DNA from: Agarophyton chilense
Lineage: Eukaryota > Rhodophyta > Florideophyceae > Gracilariales > Gracilariaceae
DNA: 64,000 bases
Assembly: GCA_030374765.1 (NCBI GenBank)
Contig: JARGXX010000016.1
Location: 1,178,001 to 1,242,000, forward strand
Reading direction: 5' to 3'
Shown piece after piece: positions 41,982 through 53,025 of the stretch. Under the pieces are notes generated by a model. It was not told the DNA's origin and made no database searches. It saw only the letters and a program-made list of their open reading frames with translations. The translations under genes and the position numbers were made by a program. Position 1 is the first letter of the stretch. Every line of letters begins with the position of its first letter.

Positions 41982-42382
41982 GCCACCACGGGAACTGGTG
42001 TGGATGGGACCTCGAAGTGAGGAAGATGTTGGACCTCTGAAGGGGAATTAAGGAGAGTATCCCGAAGAACACGTATTGAGAGGGAATGTCTACTGGCCCT
42101 CGGCCTAGCGCCGTTAACCGGGGAACACAGCACCGGTTATCGGGACAGTTTATGATGAAAAAGGAAAAGAAGACCCACGAAGTGGAGAAGAAGATTAAGA
42201 AGAAGATTGGACCCTAGGAAGGGAAAAAGATGAAGACGAAGATGAAGAAGATCCTAAGAAGGAATGAAGAAGATGAAGTAGAAGTTAAGATCCTAGGAAG
42301 GAAGAAGAAAAGAAGTTATGCAAATATCAGAAGTTTACTATTGTCGCCAAGCTATGGACTCTACAATTGCCCGAAGGCGGAA
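41982..42382. other. Purine-rich linker within the Ty3/gypsy element
   Basis: A GAAGA-rich stretch dominates 42150-42320. No coding frame supported. Confidence 0.5.
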
Positions 42383-44239
42383 CTACGGAAAGCCCGAGGA
42401 GGGACCCGCCCCACCGTTGGGATTCTGACCCTGATGGTACGCCGAGGCGAAAGCCAACATCTGGCTCACATCCGTCATACCCGGGGGAATCGGAATGCCC
42501 GCGTTCACGAGGCCTTGTCGCACACTATCCGCTTGCGGAGTGGCAACCGGCGCCTGCGCAAGGGTGTTCACACCCCACCCGGGGGGAGCAGATGGACCGC
42601 CACCGGATGCATTCGCCGCCGCAGCTGAGGTCGTTTCCACTGGTTGGAAGGGTGCAGATGGCTCCCCAGGGAGTACTCCACTAGGAGCTGGCATATCGTT
42701 ATCCAACGCTGGATCTTCCAGGTCTACTGGAGGCTCGTACTCGTAATCGTCGGTATAAATGGACCCCGTCGGGTGTCCCACCGGCATCGGTCGAGGCGAG
42801 TCAATCCGCGCCCGTGCTTGCGCCGCGCTGATGCGAACCCCTTCGAAGGGATTGTAATAGACCCAGTTACCGGAGCCCGGATCGTACCGGCCAGGAGACT
42901 GGTCTCGCGCGGATCCTTCCCCTGCGGGCTGATTTTCCACTGGAACTCGATCCCATTGGGTGTTGTCGATCACGTCCAAGATTGGATACAGGTCCTGCCC
43001 GTTGCTGACCGAACCCAACGCTGGGAAAAGGTCGATCTGACGCATGATGGTCCGTAGCATCGGAGGAGTATACAAGATACGGAAATGGTCATGAGCATCC
43101 CAGAGGAGGTGCGCCGCTACGAGGGTTGCGCACTCGGCTGCAACGAGGGCCCAGTATCCCGAGTTCGGGTCTTGCATCAAACGAGACCCGATATAGTAGA
43201 TGCACGGGGGCAGTTCAGCAAAGCACCCTCAGGGGACCTCGACCTTACTCCACCAAGCTAGAAGGGGCACGAATCGCCCAACCTTCGCCGTGTTACGGAT
43301 ACGCTCCAGTTCCACGTGAGGATACGGGACAAGGAACCCGAAACGGGAGCGCGAGCGGCGCTCTAAGCGCACGCGTCGATCGAACCCATACTGGGTAAAC
43401 TGCCGTTGAAGGTACCTGAATTCAGCCCGAAGGATGGGACGACTCCATTGGAGCATATCTTCTCGGAGAGGAAAACCCGGTCCGCGGAACTCGGCTTCGG
43501 GAAAGGCTGCCAGGTTATCCCCGTAGGAGACCTCACCGTACGTGCGGTAATAGGCGACATCGAACCCGTACTCCGGGGGAACCAGATGGTCAAAGCGTGA
43601 CCTCTCCAATCGCTGGTAGGCCAGAGCCGCCATCGCTGCGCGCGCCTTGTCCAGGGACTCCCCGCGACCGCGGTATAGATACTGAGGCTCTATGGCTACC
43701 CGCACCCTCCAATCGGGAGAACGTACAACCTCGACAGGTAGACCACCCGGCAATAAGCCGTCCTCCACGTAGGAGTCGATAAGCTCATCGTCGCGAACCG
43801 CTGTCGGATGGAACCACGGAGCGCGGGAATATATCACCGGATCGGTAAGGGGACTCCACCTTCGAAAGGATTCGTTTGAGATCCAACCTCTGGAGTTTGC
43901 TACAAAGGGCATCGCATGAGCGAAGTTCCACGCCACCGCGTTGATATCCAAATCCTCCTGAGGATGTCGGTTGCTCGCCGAGGCGGAAGGTTCGGTACCT
44001 GACGGACCCGCATCAAAACCGGAGAAATATCCACCCTGCTGGGGAGCTTCGTTGTCCGCCGGCGCGGAGGCCGACGGCCCCGAGAGTGGGTTGATGAAGT
44101 ATGGGTTCATTCCCTTGAGAGGGCTGGTTGAGACTGCTGTTGCGAGAAGTTGCTTATCGCCGAAAGTCGGAGGAGTAGAAGAAAGTTGTACCGATGTGCC
44201 GGTTTTGTGGCGATCCTCAGAAGTGGTGAAGGACCTCAT
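42383..44239 (-). CDS. Antisense accessory ORF of the Ty3/gypsy element (one internal TGA)
   Basis: A 619-codon minus-strand frame lies between pol/chromodomain and the 3' LTR. It starts at ATG 44239 (MRSFTTSEDRHK) and is interrupted only by TGA at 43229-43231; sequence on both sides stays in frame and reads as one protein. The first part has a low-complexity Ser/Pro/Gly N-terminus, then an Arg/Tyr/Phe-rich globular-looking region (about 110-335, for instance DKARAAMAALAYQRLERSRF). After the TGA come GYWALVAAECATLVAAHLLWDA and an acidic, Pro-rich tail. No domain recognised. Antisense accessory genes are known from a few plant and animal gypsy lineages; function here is unknown. An ATG at 44110 is an alternative start. 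Confidence 0.65.
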
Positions 44240-44250
44240 TGGGAGAGAAG

Positions 44251-44258
44251 TATATATA
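44251..44258 (-). promoter_or_regulatory. TATA-like box upstream of the antisense ORF
   Basis: TATATATA on the minus strand, 11 bp before ATG 44239 and about 140 bp before ATG 44110. The usual TATA-to-start spacing of 25-30 bp would favour translation from 44110. Confidence 0.4.
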
Positions 44259-44307
44259 GTGACCGGAAGGCGAGACACCCGCAGCTCGGAATGTTCTTCT
44301 TCGTCTT

Positions 44308-44320
44308 AAGGAGGGGGAGA
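44308..44320 (+). other. Polypurine tract
   Basis: AAGGAGGGGGAGA immediately before the 3' LTR; the expected primer for plus-strand DNA synthesis. Confidence 0.85.
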
Positions 44321-45243
44321 TGTAGAGCAACGCCTAGTTAGGGGATACTTGAAGATGCAACTCATAGAATGAGGGTTGAACCCTCCGAGAGTTATGATTA
44401 TGATCCCCTCTAAGGTGTGCTGAGGTGGCACTGTTTTCTGATTAGAGTTCGCCTACGACGTGAAGATTCGGATGGCCCATGGTTGGATTGGCCCTGTGAT
44501 ACACGTGGCTTAATTTTGGCACCGATTTTCGGATATTTGTTAGAACGTTGGACTTTTGGGCCCTGACAGTGGGATCTCCACGTGTATGGCTCTGAGCAGG
44601 TGTGCACTGCTGTAACTAGTAGAGTTTAGTTAGTGGGCCCTACTTAGGGAGACGAGATCTGACAGTCCGAAGCTCAGAGTAAATGGTAACCAAGGTTGGT
44701 CTTCGATACCTTTAGAGGTTCTTCGTCGCCATCGTTTCGGACTTACAACCCGGAACGGGCTCTGGTTATCAACGCCTGCGTAGGGACGCGACTCCACTTG
44801 GAGAGTGCCCACGTTTGGGTTCCGTGCAACCACCCCCTTGGGACCGCTCAGACGACCTGCGTGCACGATACCCCGTGGGGGTTCTGCTTAGTTGTTGCGT
44901 GCTTTTTGTGTTTCCTTTCGAGGACAGGTTTTCGCCCCTGTATTGGGTTTCTTTTGTTGTTTCGCCCCTTTTCTGGTTCTCGGGTCCGGTGCCTGTTAGT
45001 GCCCGACCCTCGCCCCGTTTTTCCTCTTCGCCGGATTTTCCCCCATTCTTTGGGATACCCATACCCATTTCCGACCCAACGGTTTCTACCCCTCACCTCC
45101 GTCGGTACTGCCGGAATCCCCCGTGGGAGTTACACCCCACACTACGGGTGGAACGGAGGGCTCTGTATCTGAGTCTGCCTCCCCCAGGGAGCAAGGCTTC
45201 GAACATCTTGAGAGCACTTCCCGTCGCCAGGTTTTGCTCCACA
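44321..45243 (+). repeat. 3' LTR (923 bp)
   Basis: TGTAGAGCAACGCC... to ...TTTTGCTCCACA, followed by the CTTGG duplication at 45244-45248. Confidence 0.93.
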
Positions 45244-45248
45244 CTTGG
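45244..45248. repeat. Target-site duplication CTTGG (right)
   Basis: Matches 33415-33419. Confidence 0.9.
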
Positions 45249-45636
45249 GAGATACCACGGAGAGAGTCTTGGCTCTGAACTCTTCGCCTTCGGCGCGTCT
45301 TCATCGCATACTGCGTGAGCGCCCGTCGCACGTTAGTTCATCTACCCCTCTGTCGCCCAGAGTGCTACCACCACCGTGGGTTCATATTTAATCGCCGACA
45401 CTTGTCGTAGTCTCGCCCTTGTATAGGGTTTCGCCCCTGTTTTCCTCTTCTTCTCCTTTTTGGCTGTCGTGAGTGGCCGCCCCACTCACCCCGCTCGTCC
45501 ACCTCATACGAGTGTTTCCTCGCTCCTTTTCCGACAATCGCCGTGGTACTGCTCCGCCTAGGATTGGTCACACCCCGGACTGTGCCGTGCCCACCTAAAC
45601 ACTCTAGGTATATCCCGCCGGATTGGCCTCGGTCTT
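45249..45636 (+). mobile_element. Older LTR, right part, 3'-truncated
   Basis: Continues the LTR interrupted at 33419. It agrees with solo LTR 1 up to GGCCTCGGTCTT, where similarity ends; the last ~140 bp, including the CA end, are missing. Confidence 0.85.
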
Positions 45637-45753
45637 TATTGCATCCTTTTTATTCTAACGCGAGTTCAGTAGTTTATTTTTGCTCCTTTAGCCTGTATAA
45701 CACTTACTTAACACTTTGTCATTGATTCTATAAAAGGATTGATAGAATTACAG

Positions 45754-46636
45754 TCAATCTTTTCCCAGCAATCTTTGATACAATTTTAGATCAAAAACTG
45801 TATCAAATTGCCTTCCTTGCCCATAAACCATTCTATCCAACATTCCCCAAATGTTTTCGATAGGGTTGAGGTCAGGAGAGCGCACAGGCCATTCCATAAC
45901 CGACATATTTAGACTATTGAACCACTGTTTCATAGAATTAGACTTATGCACAGGTGCAATATCTTGCTGAAAAATGATTCTTCTCCGTGTATACAGTATG
46001 CAAAAGGTAAAAGATACTTTTCTAGAACCTCAGCATACTTCTCAGAGTTCATTGTAGTTTCAACAAAAGCCATATCAGTTGCTTCTTTCGTAGAGATTCC
46101 AGCCCAAACCATTACTGATGCGCCTCCTGAATGCCTAGTCACAAATTCTTTCTTTTCTTTTCGTAGATCATGCCAATAAAAAGATTAAACTTTTTTTCGT
46201 CGGAAAAGATAACATTATTCCATTCCTTTTTCCAATAAGCTTTTTAAGCACACCATTCCACTCGATTTTTCTTGTGATAATCATTTAAAAGAAACGTTTT
46301 CCTCATTTTTGTGTACTTGGACAAATATTGACAGTTGACTTCAGGCCATATTCTACATCTTGATAGAGGCAAGTTTAGATTTTTGACAATTTTGTCGCAA
46401 GATGAAGTGTTGTAGCATAGTTCTCTCTTAATTCCACGCTTACCAGCCGGAGATAGTGAGGTAAAATGGCCGGTTGAACGCTTTTTTCCGTATGTAGCGG
46501 GGTTTTTGATGAAGTTGCTGATTGTTGTTGGTCTGCGCTTGAGTTTTCGGGCTCTATCTGCTGGAATCATACCCTGAACTACTAATTTCATGATTTTCAG
46601 CTGTTCAGCCAGTGTCAGAGGCGCGCCACGAGCCAT
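45754..46636 (-). pseudogene. Tc1/mariner transposase pseudogene
   Basis: Three overlapping frame fragments read as one transposase. Starting at ATG 46636: MARGAPLTLAEQLKIMKLV, an HTH with RARKLKRRPTTISNFIKNP. Middle part, 46142-45930: GGASVMVWAGISTKEATD. Final part, 45951-45754: WPVRSPDLNPIENIWGMLD, the third catalytic block, and ending LLGKD. Two frameshifts separate them. A mariner-type terminal sequence (TACAGTGCGTTTCAAAAAC on the minus strand) ends at 46786, outside the N-terminus. The opposite terminal repeat is not visible, perhaps lost at the junction with the truncated LTR. Confidence 0.85.
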
Positions 46637-46760
46637 AATTGGGCTAATGATCGTATAAAGGATATACTTTTGAAACAGTGTTATTGACTTAGTGGTTTTT
46701 ATTTGTTGTGAAATGTGCTCTACAGTACGGAAAATGGCTTTTTGGCGCAGTATTTGTAAA

Positions 46761-46786
46761 GGAATATGTTTTTGAAACGCACTGTA
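46761..46786 (-). repeat. Tc1/mariner terminal inverted repeat
   Basis: On the minus strand it begins TACAGTGCGTTTCAAAAAC, a typical outer end for this superfamily, 125 bp upstream of the transposase ATG. Confidence 0.6.
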
Positions 46787-48443
46787 TCTTCATCAAGCAT
46801 GGCCACCCCCGTTAATATTTTGAAGACAAGCACCTACTAAACTTTTTTATCCCTTTTTGGATTCTACAGTCAACCATAAAAGGATCCATAAAATGATGTC
46901 TAGTTTGCTTATTATTTTCCGGACCCGTTGGGTTTGTGCGTCACAGTCTACCAACTTGATGTTAATACGCCCACAGTTCTTGTTGTACTCTTCAGTGGCT
47001 GATGCTTCCACACCTTACAGGTATCTTTTATCTCCTCCCTCTTGGTTGAACTTGTTTTGCACTCTCCAGACCCGTCTGGTTTTACATCTCTGTTACCGTT
47101 TTGATTTGTATCACAATTCCGTGTACACAAGCGACTAATCTGCGAAAGCAGTATTGCGAATGCAATCTGAAACCCAATAATGAAATTGATGTTCTTTTCG
47201 GGGAAGGGCGACGAAGTTTACGACGTTTAATGAACGGTAATAGCTCGCTGTTAGGAGCTACACTAATCTTGATACTATTGGCCTATTCGAAATACAATTT
47301 TTCTAATTATGTAACGCACGGTCAAGGTCGACATTGATCCGAAATCGTACTAAAAACGGTAAATATCACATTTGACATATCAGCGTTTTGTGCAGTTTAG
47401 TGTTGATTCTTCGGGAAGATTCACAGATTTGATCTAAGCGGTCATTTTCTCATTTTCTTTTGTCAGCAGTCGACATTGTTATATTTATCGACGATGATTT
47501 GTGTCGACCGTTTGCTTTGATTTGAATTAGCGAAACTCTAGGTGAAACAGATTGTGGCCTTTAGGTTTTTTGCCATGAAATAGAGGGTACGGTTTCTTGG
47601 TTTGTGCTGAAATGGTGTTGAGAACTTCAGTGCAGAGTAGTGATAGAATTTGGCTTGGTAGAACAGAGTCGCTTTATTTTTAATGGAACATTTGATTATT
47701 TGGCGATCGTGGTCAGTATTCAGCTGAAGGTTGGTCCGATTTGGTGGCTTGGCACAAAGTCTTCTGGATACCATCGACAAGTAGGCGTGGCCACTAGAAA
47801 CATTTGTGCAAGACAGAGTATTCTACGAGCAGGTTTGAGATGAAGATTTGATGCTCTGATTCTGAAAGGAAGGCCGAGTTCGAATCTGGCGCCAAAATGA
47901 AGCTACGCTGATCCATTTCTGTGTGAGATTATCTCTATTAGGAATAGAGCACGGTTACCGAAATAACGTCTGTAATGAGCCATACGTCCCCTGTGCAGCG
48001 AACCTGGTGAAATGTCGCCACTGACATGTTCTGTGGGGTGTTGTTATATTTCTGGACACCACTGTACCGTCGGTTCGTTCGTGCCGAGCAGCAATGGACC
48101 GTAATTGAAAACCATTAATTACAGGGCGCTCCCGCGCCGCACCACCCGAGCATTGCACACACCACCGGACCGTGTCGCTGCGTGAGCGTCTCGGCTTGCC
48201 CTGCATCGCGCCATGCGCGGGCCACTCTCGCGCCTCGTCTCAGTCCCGTTCCGTTGCAATCGCACGCGCTTAGCGAAAACGCTCCGTCCCCCTCCTCACT
48301 AACCCGCCCTCCCACCTAACCATCCCCCCCCCCCGTCTGCAACGTCGCCGTGGCCGCCCGTTTGTTATTCCGTCTGCTTTCTCTCCGCCGCCGCTGCCAA
48401 CTCGCTCCGATCGCCTAGTCAGTCAAGTCCATTCGCTTTCCAT
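46787..48443. other. AT-rich spacer then V-ATPase H promoter
   Basis: No gene supported. A minus-strand frame near 47220-46948 looks protein-like, with a hydrophobic INFIIGFQIAFAILL segment, but has no recognisable family. From about 48120 base composition becomes GC-rich as the next gene island begins; a C10 run lies at 48325-48334. Confidence 0.45.
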
Positions 48444-50241
48444 ATGGCTCCCGCTACTCGGCCGCTTGTGTCCTCGCCGTGGACGGTGCGTTTTGCGCTT
48501 GCATCTCAAGTGTTCTCTTCTCCCCTCCCATTACGCTCTGTGCCTCTGACATTGACCATTTGTTTTTGTTTTGTGTTTCGTTGTGTTCTTAAACTTGACG
48601 TCGCTTCAATAAAGGTTGTTTTGCAGGGTACCGCTTTATCGTACGAGGACGCCACCCAGCTCGACAAATTGGAATATGCCCTCGGCATCAGTCCGTCCTC
48701 CGTCAACAGGTATCTCGCCCAGGACGGTGCTGTCCATTCCATATCGGTAAGGAATCAATCACCCCACTCCTGTCCTACGCCTTTTCCGGCTCTGCATCGT
48801 TGTCGACCCCCATTCTAACCTAAACACACCCGTTTGAGCGTCGTCCGTGCAGAGTGCTCTATCGGAGGCTTCAAAAGTCATCACCACCGTCGATGGCCAC
48901 ATCCGTGCCGGAAAACTTCTCTCCACCGTTTCAGACTACATAAACTCCAAATCGCGCGCCTCAGCCTTCGGCGAATTCGTCACGGGCTTGGGCGACACTC
49001 TCTTCCACAACTTCATCTCCGCTCTCGAAAACGACAAGGAGGTCACCTCTTGGTATCTCGCTGGTCTGGGCCCCATTCTTGGCTCACGTTCCCTTGCTGC
49101 GCACGCTAAGGCCGGAGGAAAGCAGGCCGACATTGAACAGCAAAAGACTTTGTTTGTGTCTGCTACTGCCGAGCTTCTTGCTGCCATCACCACAGAAAGT
49201 CTGTTGGCCAACAATGAGGACGATGACCAACCTGATCAGCACACAACATCCGCCGCGCTCCCTCTCGCGTCCCAATCCAGAATGGATTCCATGAGCTATT
49301 CATCCATCGCTTCTGGCGGAGGCTACATCCCAACCGTGGCTGACATCGGGGCCCCGGTCAACCAGGGCTACGCCAGTGCTGGAGACGAGCAACTCGGTCG
49401 TATTCTCTGTGGCGTATCTAAGTTTCTTTCCACTGATGAGAATCGATCCCTCATCTGCAGTGTGAAGCCGCAATGTGGTCGTCTGCCGAGCATTCTGGCT
49501 GGTCTCCTTGACAAGGACGTGGGCATACCCGTTCAGGTGGCTTATCAGGCCATTTTCTGCTTGTGGCTTCTGTCGTTTGTCAGCCAGCAGGATTCCAACG
49601 CCGCCTCCATGGATGCCATCTCCGATGCTCTCGAAGAAGCTGCCGTGCCCCGCCGTCTCACCCATGTTCTCCGCGATATTTTGGCAGAGAAAGTTGTTCG
49701 TGTTTCACTGGCAACCTTGCGAAACATGCTCAACATGTCGAGCACCCTCAGGAAGGAAATGGTTGGTGCTGGCCTCGTAGGCGCCATCCAGTCGTTGTGC
49801 TTCAGGAGGTGGAACGACGAAGACATTCGCGATGACCTCGGGGTTGTGGCGGAAGCCCTTCAATCAGAGTTGGCGTCCATGAGCAACTTTGATGTCTACA
49901 GAGGTGAAGTTTTGTCTGGTGCTCTCAAATGGACACCTGCCCACACGGATGACACTTTCTGGGAAGCAAACGCAGAGAAGCTCGAGCGCAACAAGCAGGA
50001 AGTTCTACGCTGCTTGGTACGCCTTCTTCATCAATCAAACGAAGAGACTGTTTTGGCTGTGGCCTGCAATGACCTCGCTCAGTTCATCAAGCACAACCCG
50101 CGTGGACGAATCATCGCCCAATCCCTCGGCGTCAAGGGAAGGCTCATGGAACTGATGGTCACTGGAGAAGGTGACGTTCGTCGCTACGCTCTAAATTGTG
50201 TACAAGTTTTGTTGATCCGATGGAATCGCCAGGATCTGTAA
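48444..50241 (+). CDS. V-type H+-ATPase subunit H, three exons
   Basis: Regulatory stalk subunit that couples and silences the V1 and Vo parts of the vacuolar proton pump. Exons: 48444-48485, 48627-48746 and 48853-50241, joined in phase 0 (516 residues). Introns are 141 nt (GTGCGT...TTGCAG) and 106 nt (GTAAGG...GTGCAG). The large exon is HEAT/armadillo-like: FVSATAELLAAITTESLL, QVAYQAIFCLWLLSFV and LATLRNMLNMSSTLRKEM. It ends with the highly characteristic C-terminal domain: VLSGALKWTPAHTDDTFW, NAEKLERNKQEVLRCLVRLL, AVACNDLAQFIKHNPRGR and DVRRYALNCVQVLLIRW. The exon 1 product is short and its ATG is the least certain part. Confidence 0.93.
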
Positions 50242-50713
50242 TCGCTTTGCTCTGCACCCAAACCCACACTTTTCTGCCCCCCTCTTAGCTGCGCCTTGCC
50301 TTTGCCAGAACACAGATTAACGACTAAAACAAAACTTTATGACTGGAACAGAAAACGTCCTCGGCAATCGCTTTTTTTGTCTTTTCACGTTGGGATTACG
50401 ATAGTACAAAGATGCCAACTAAACACGATTTCGTTACACATGCTAATGTACGCCAGACCGAGTTAGATAAGCAGACATGTACACGGTGGTAACCAAACAG
50501 TTAGCGTGGGTTATCGCGAATAATGCATCATGGGTAGTGAGTTGAATTGTTTGATGATCGATATTTGTTATTTGTGTGTCATTAGTGGGTGTCAAGTCCC
50601 TGTCAATATGTGGGCGTGACTGATGACGAGTCATTTGGGACTAGTACAAACGAAGATTGCATCTCCAAAAAAGAAAAAAAAGTGGAGTGGTGTACGAAGG
50701 GTAGCCATCTCGC
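50242..50713. other. Convergent intergenic spacer
   Basis: 472 bp between V-ATPase H and pantothenate kinase stop codons. Must hold both 3' ends; no gene seen. Confidence 0.6.
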
Positions 50714-52498
50714 TCAACCTTTTGCGCTCGAATCCCGCTTGTCTTTGATAGGGGCCTTCCGGCGTACTCTAGTCACCGTTGTCCACTCTCCCTCGGACTC
50801 GTGCTCGTCCGCACACACGGAGTCGCCGTTCAAAAACTCAGAAGGGTCGGCGATTACACTCACATGCCCCTTTGAATTCTTCTTCCGCCTTCTTTTCGAG
50901 GACTTGATGATTTCAGGGTGGGTGGCTTGCGCATCGGCGGCACCTGCTTCGGTCGGTTTCGATGAGGCGAGCTCTTTCTCGCGGTCGCACTCTGGCTGGG
51001 TTTCGGGCGAATCCACACTGGCATCCGCAGGGCTATTTCTGTTCCAATGCGAGGAACTTTCGATAGTTGCTGATTGGCCGTTGGGGACTGCGCCCTGGTC
51101 TGTAGGAGACAATTGCGTATGTCGGGAGTCTGGAGCGAGTGGTGGTGACTCATCAAAGATTTCTCGAGGTGACGCACTCGAAGCTCCGATGAGTGCCCCA
51201 ATGGCTCCTAAATAACCGTCATGCTTTAGAAAGAAAGCTTTCATTTTGCCACCAGACCAAAAGTCCACTGCGAAAGATATGTCCGCAATTGTATATGGGT
51301 GGTTGCGTATAAAATTGCCTGCAAAGTAAATGGTGTCCAGGTTATGGAGACGAGCGTTGAGGTAGGCAATCTGGCCAATGTTGTACGACACCATTCGCAG
51401 CAGGGACAAGGCAATGTCTTGCGGTCTGTATTGGGCTCCTGTGTGCGTGATAAGAGAAGGAGACCAAGGCACGTCGTTGCCGATGCCGAGAAGCTTGAAC
51501 AAACGGCCGGCAACGGGAATTGCGTGAAGGAAGGATAGCCAAAGATCAATTGTGCCCCAGATGGCCCTGCGGAAGCGGTCTTTGATGAGAGACCATGCGC
51601 TGATCTGATGACGGGTGTAATCCCTTCGCATGGTTGCCTTACCAAATGACGCGGCGATTACGCTTGCGTCAAGGCCAATGTTGTCATAGGCACCGCCGTA
51701 TATATCACCCACAAGCATGTCCACGTTGCGGTTGTCGCCCTTGTGCGTAAGATCGATAACCTGATCAAAAGTTTCGCAATCGAGCAGCATTCTGGCCAGT
51801 CCCCAGAAGGTACCGCCACCGAGCGCGCTGCCGCTCACACGCTCAAACTTTCCGTGATCGGTGACTTTTACAATTGATACGCCACTGCCAATGTTGACGA
51901 GTAGATACGGGAAGGGATCGTGGTTGACAGGCAGAAAAGTGCGAGTGCTATCTGGAATTGTCTGTGCGCACGGCAGACGTTCCGGGTTGGGCTGAGAGTA
52001 GGTGTAGGCCTCATTCTCAACCTGGGTGAGCAGAAAGTTGAGGCCTGCAACGGTGGAAGTCATCTCATCCAGTCTGTTAAGAAAGACGCCAATCTCGTCA
52101 CGAAAGGCGGTCTCGTACTTGAAGGAGCCGCCGCCAGTGGCGCGTATGTACCTGCGGTAAATGTGGTGAGGCCAATTGCGGCGAATAAAGCGGAGCATTT
52201 GGTAAATGTTCCTGGACTCGAAGGCGAAGAAATGTAGGGTGCCATGGAGAATGGGCACATGGACGGACAGTGCGTTGGCCACGGTGCCGTCGACCTGGTG
52301 AATTTTGAGGGGGGGTGGATGGGGCTTGTTGGAGGAGTGGGGCTGCAGGTAGATGAGCTTTGCGAGCGAGCCGCCGATGTCGAGCGCGAGGGCGTTGGAC
52401 TCCTTGAGCAGGTTGATCTGTGCAAGCACGGTGAGGGCGGTGTCAACCTGGACGAGATGTGGCTGGGTGGAGGGGGACTGGGGGAGGCCGGGCGGCAT
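50714..52498 (-). CDS. Type II pantothenate kinase with C-terminal extension
   Basis: 594 residues from ATG 52498 (MPPGLPQSPST); the upstream frame is low-complexity. It phosphorylates pantothenate, the first and usually rate-limiting step of CoA synthesis (EC 2.7.1.33). Eukaryotic type II motifs: ALDIGGSLAKLIYL (ATP site, about 40), ATGGGSFKYE (near 120), DEMTSTVAGLNFLL, LLVNIGSGVSIVKV (near 205), GSALGGGTFWGLARM, DIYGGAYDNIGL and IYFAGNFIRNHP, then KMKAFFLKHDGYLGAIGALI near 430. The kinase ends there. A hydrophilic tail of about 155 residues follows, Ser/Glu-rich with a basic SSKRRRKKNSKG stretch, which ordinary PanKs lack. It ends in charged repeats without a known domain. Confidence 0.95.
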   Translation of the reverse strand: MPPGLPQSPSTQPHLVQVDTALTVLAQINLLKESNALALDIGGSLAKLIYLQPHSSNKPHPPPLKIHQVDGTVANALSVHVPILHGTLHFFAFESRNIYQMLRFIRRNWPHHIYRRYIRATGGGSFKYETAFRDEIGVFLNRLDEMTSTVAGLNFLLTQVENEAYTYSQPNPERLPCAQTIPDSTRTFLPVNHDPFPYLLVNIGSGVSIVKVTDHGKFERVSGSALGGGTFWGLARMLLDCETFDQVIDLTHKGDNRNVDMLVGDIYGGAYDNIGLDASVIAASFGKATMRRDYTRHQISAWSLIKDRFRRAIWGTIDLWLSFLHAIPVAGRLFKLLGIGNDVPWSPSLITHTGAQYRPQDIALSLLRMVSYNIGQIAYLNARLHNLDTIYFAGNFIRNHPYTIADISFAVDFWSGGKMKAFFLKHDGYLGAIGALIGASSASPREIFDESPPLAPDSRHTQLSPTDQGAVPNGQSATIESSSHWNRNSPADASVDSPETQPECDREKELASSKPTEAGAADAQATHPEIIKSSKRRRKKNSKGHVSVIADPSEFLNGDSVCADEHESEGEWTTVTRVRRKAPIKDKRDSSAKG

Positions 52499-52795
52499 GA
52501 CGCGGGGGGGGGGGTTGGGGTGGAAGGGGTGAGAGGGGAATGAGGGGGAAGAGGGGTGTTTGGGAGGCAGGGGATTGGAAAGAGTTACGCTAGACGGTGT
52601 GAAGAAGGAGGAGGAGGAGGAGGAGGAGGAGGAGGAGGAGTGAAGAGGCGCGCAAGCGGTGCAGTGGGGGGGGAGTCGGCCAGCGGGAACGCGCGCGACA
52701 CGCGTGACACGCGCGCGGCTTGCAATTGGGGCGCTTATATGCGGCGCGACGGGGCGTGCGCGACGAAGCACATCGGGGCGCGGGGCCCCGCGGAC
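52499..52795. promoter_or_regulatory. Divergent promoter, PanK / Ser-Pro-rich protein
   Basis: 298 bp with a GGA trinucleotide tract (about 52606-52639) and G-runs upstream of PanK. Confidence 0.45.
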
Positions 52796-52994
52796 ATGTC
52801 GCCCGCGCAACAAATAGGCGAGCCGCCGCGCTCGTCGCGCTCCGGCGGCGGTGCCTTCTTCCGAAACGCGTTGCGTCATCAACGCGCGTCTCCGCGCGCG
52901 CAGCAGCCGCGTTCGTCGCCCTCCGTGTTGCAGGCGCTCACTACGCTACACCCGCGTCTGCGACAGCCGCCCGGTGCGCTGCCGCCGCCCAAGC

Positions 52995-53025
<31 letters not shown>

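Larger units (their letters stand above)
33420..45243 (+). mobile_element. Ty3/gypsy-type LTR retrotransposon (chromodomain-bearing), 11.8 kb
   Basis: Complete structure: 923-bp LTRs, 5-bp target duplication, gag, pol in the order protease, reverse transcriptase, RNase H, integrase, a downstream chromodomain ORF, a long antisense ORF, and a purine-rich tract before the 3' LTR. The RT-before-integrase order defines Ty3/gypsy. I count about 16 differences between the LTRs (roughly 98% identity), so insertion is fairly recent. The copy is probably dead: an in-frame stop in the RT and Gly in place of the protease Asp. No TGG-starting primer-binding site directly follows the 5' LTR. Confidence 0.93.

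Noticed and set aside
47870-47895. GTTCGAATC followed by CCA, resembling a tRNA 3' end
   Set aside because: T-stem has mismatches and no matching 5' half was found upstream.
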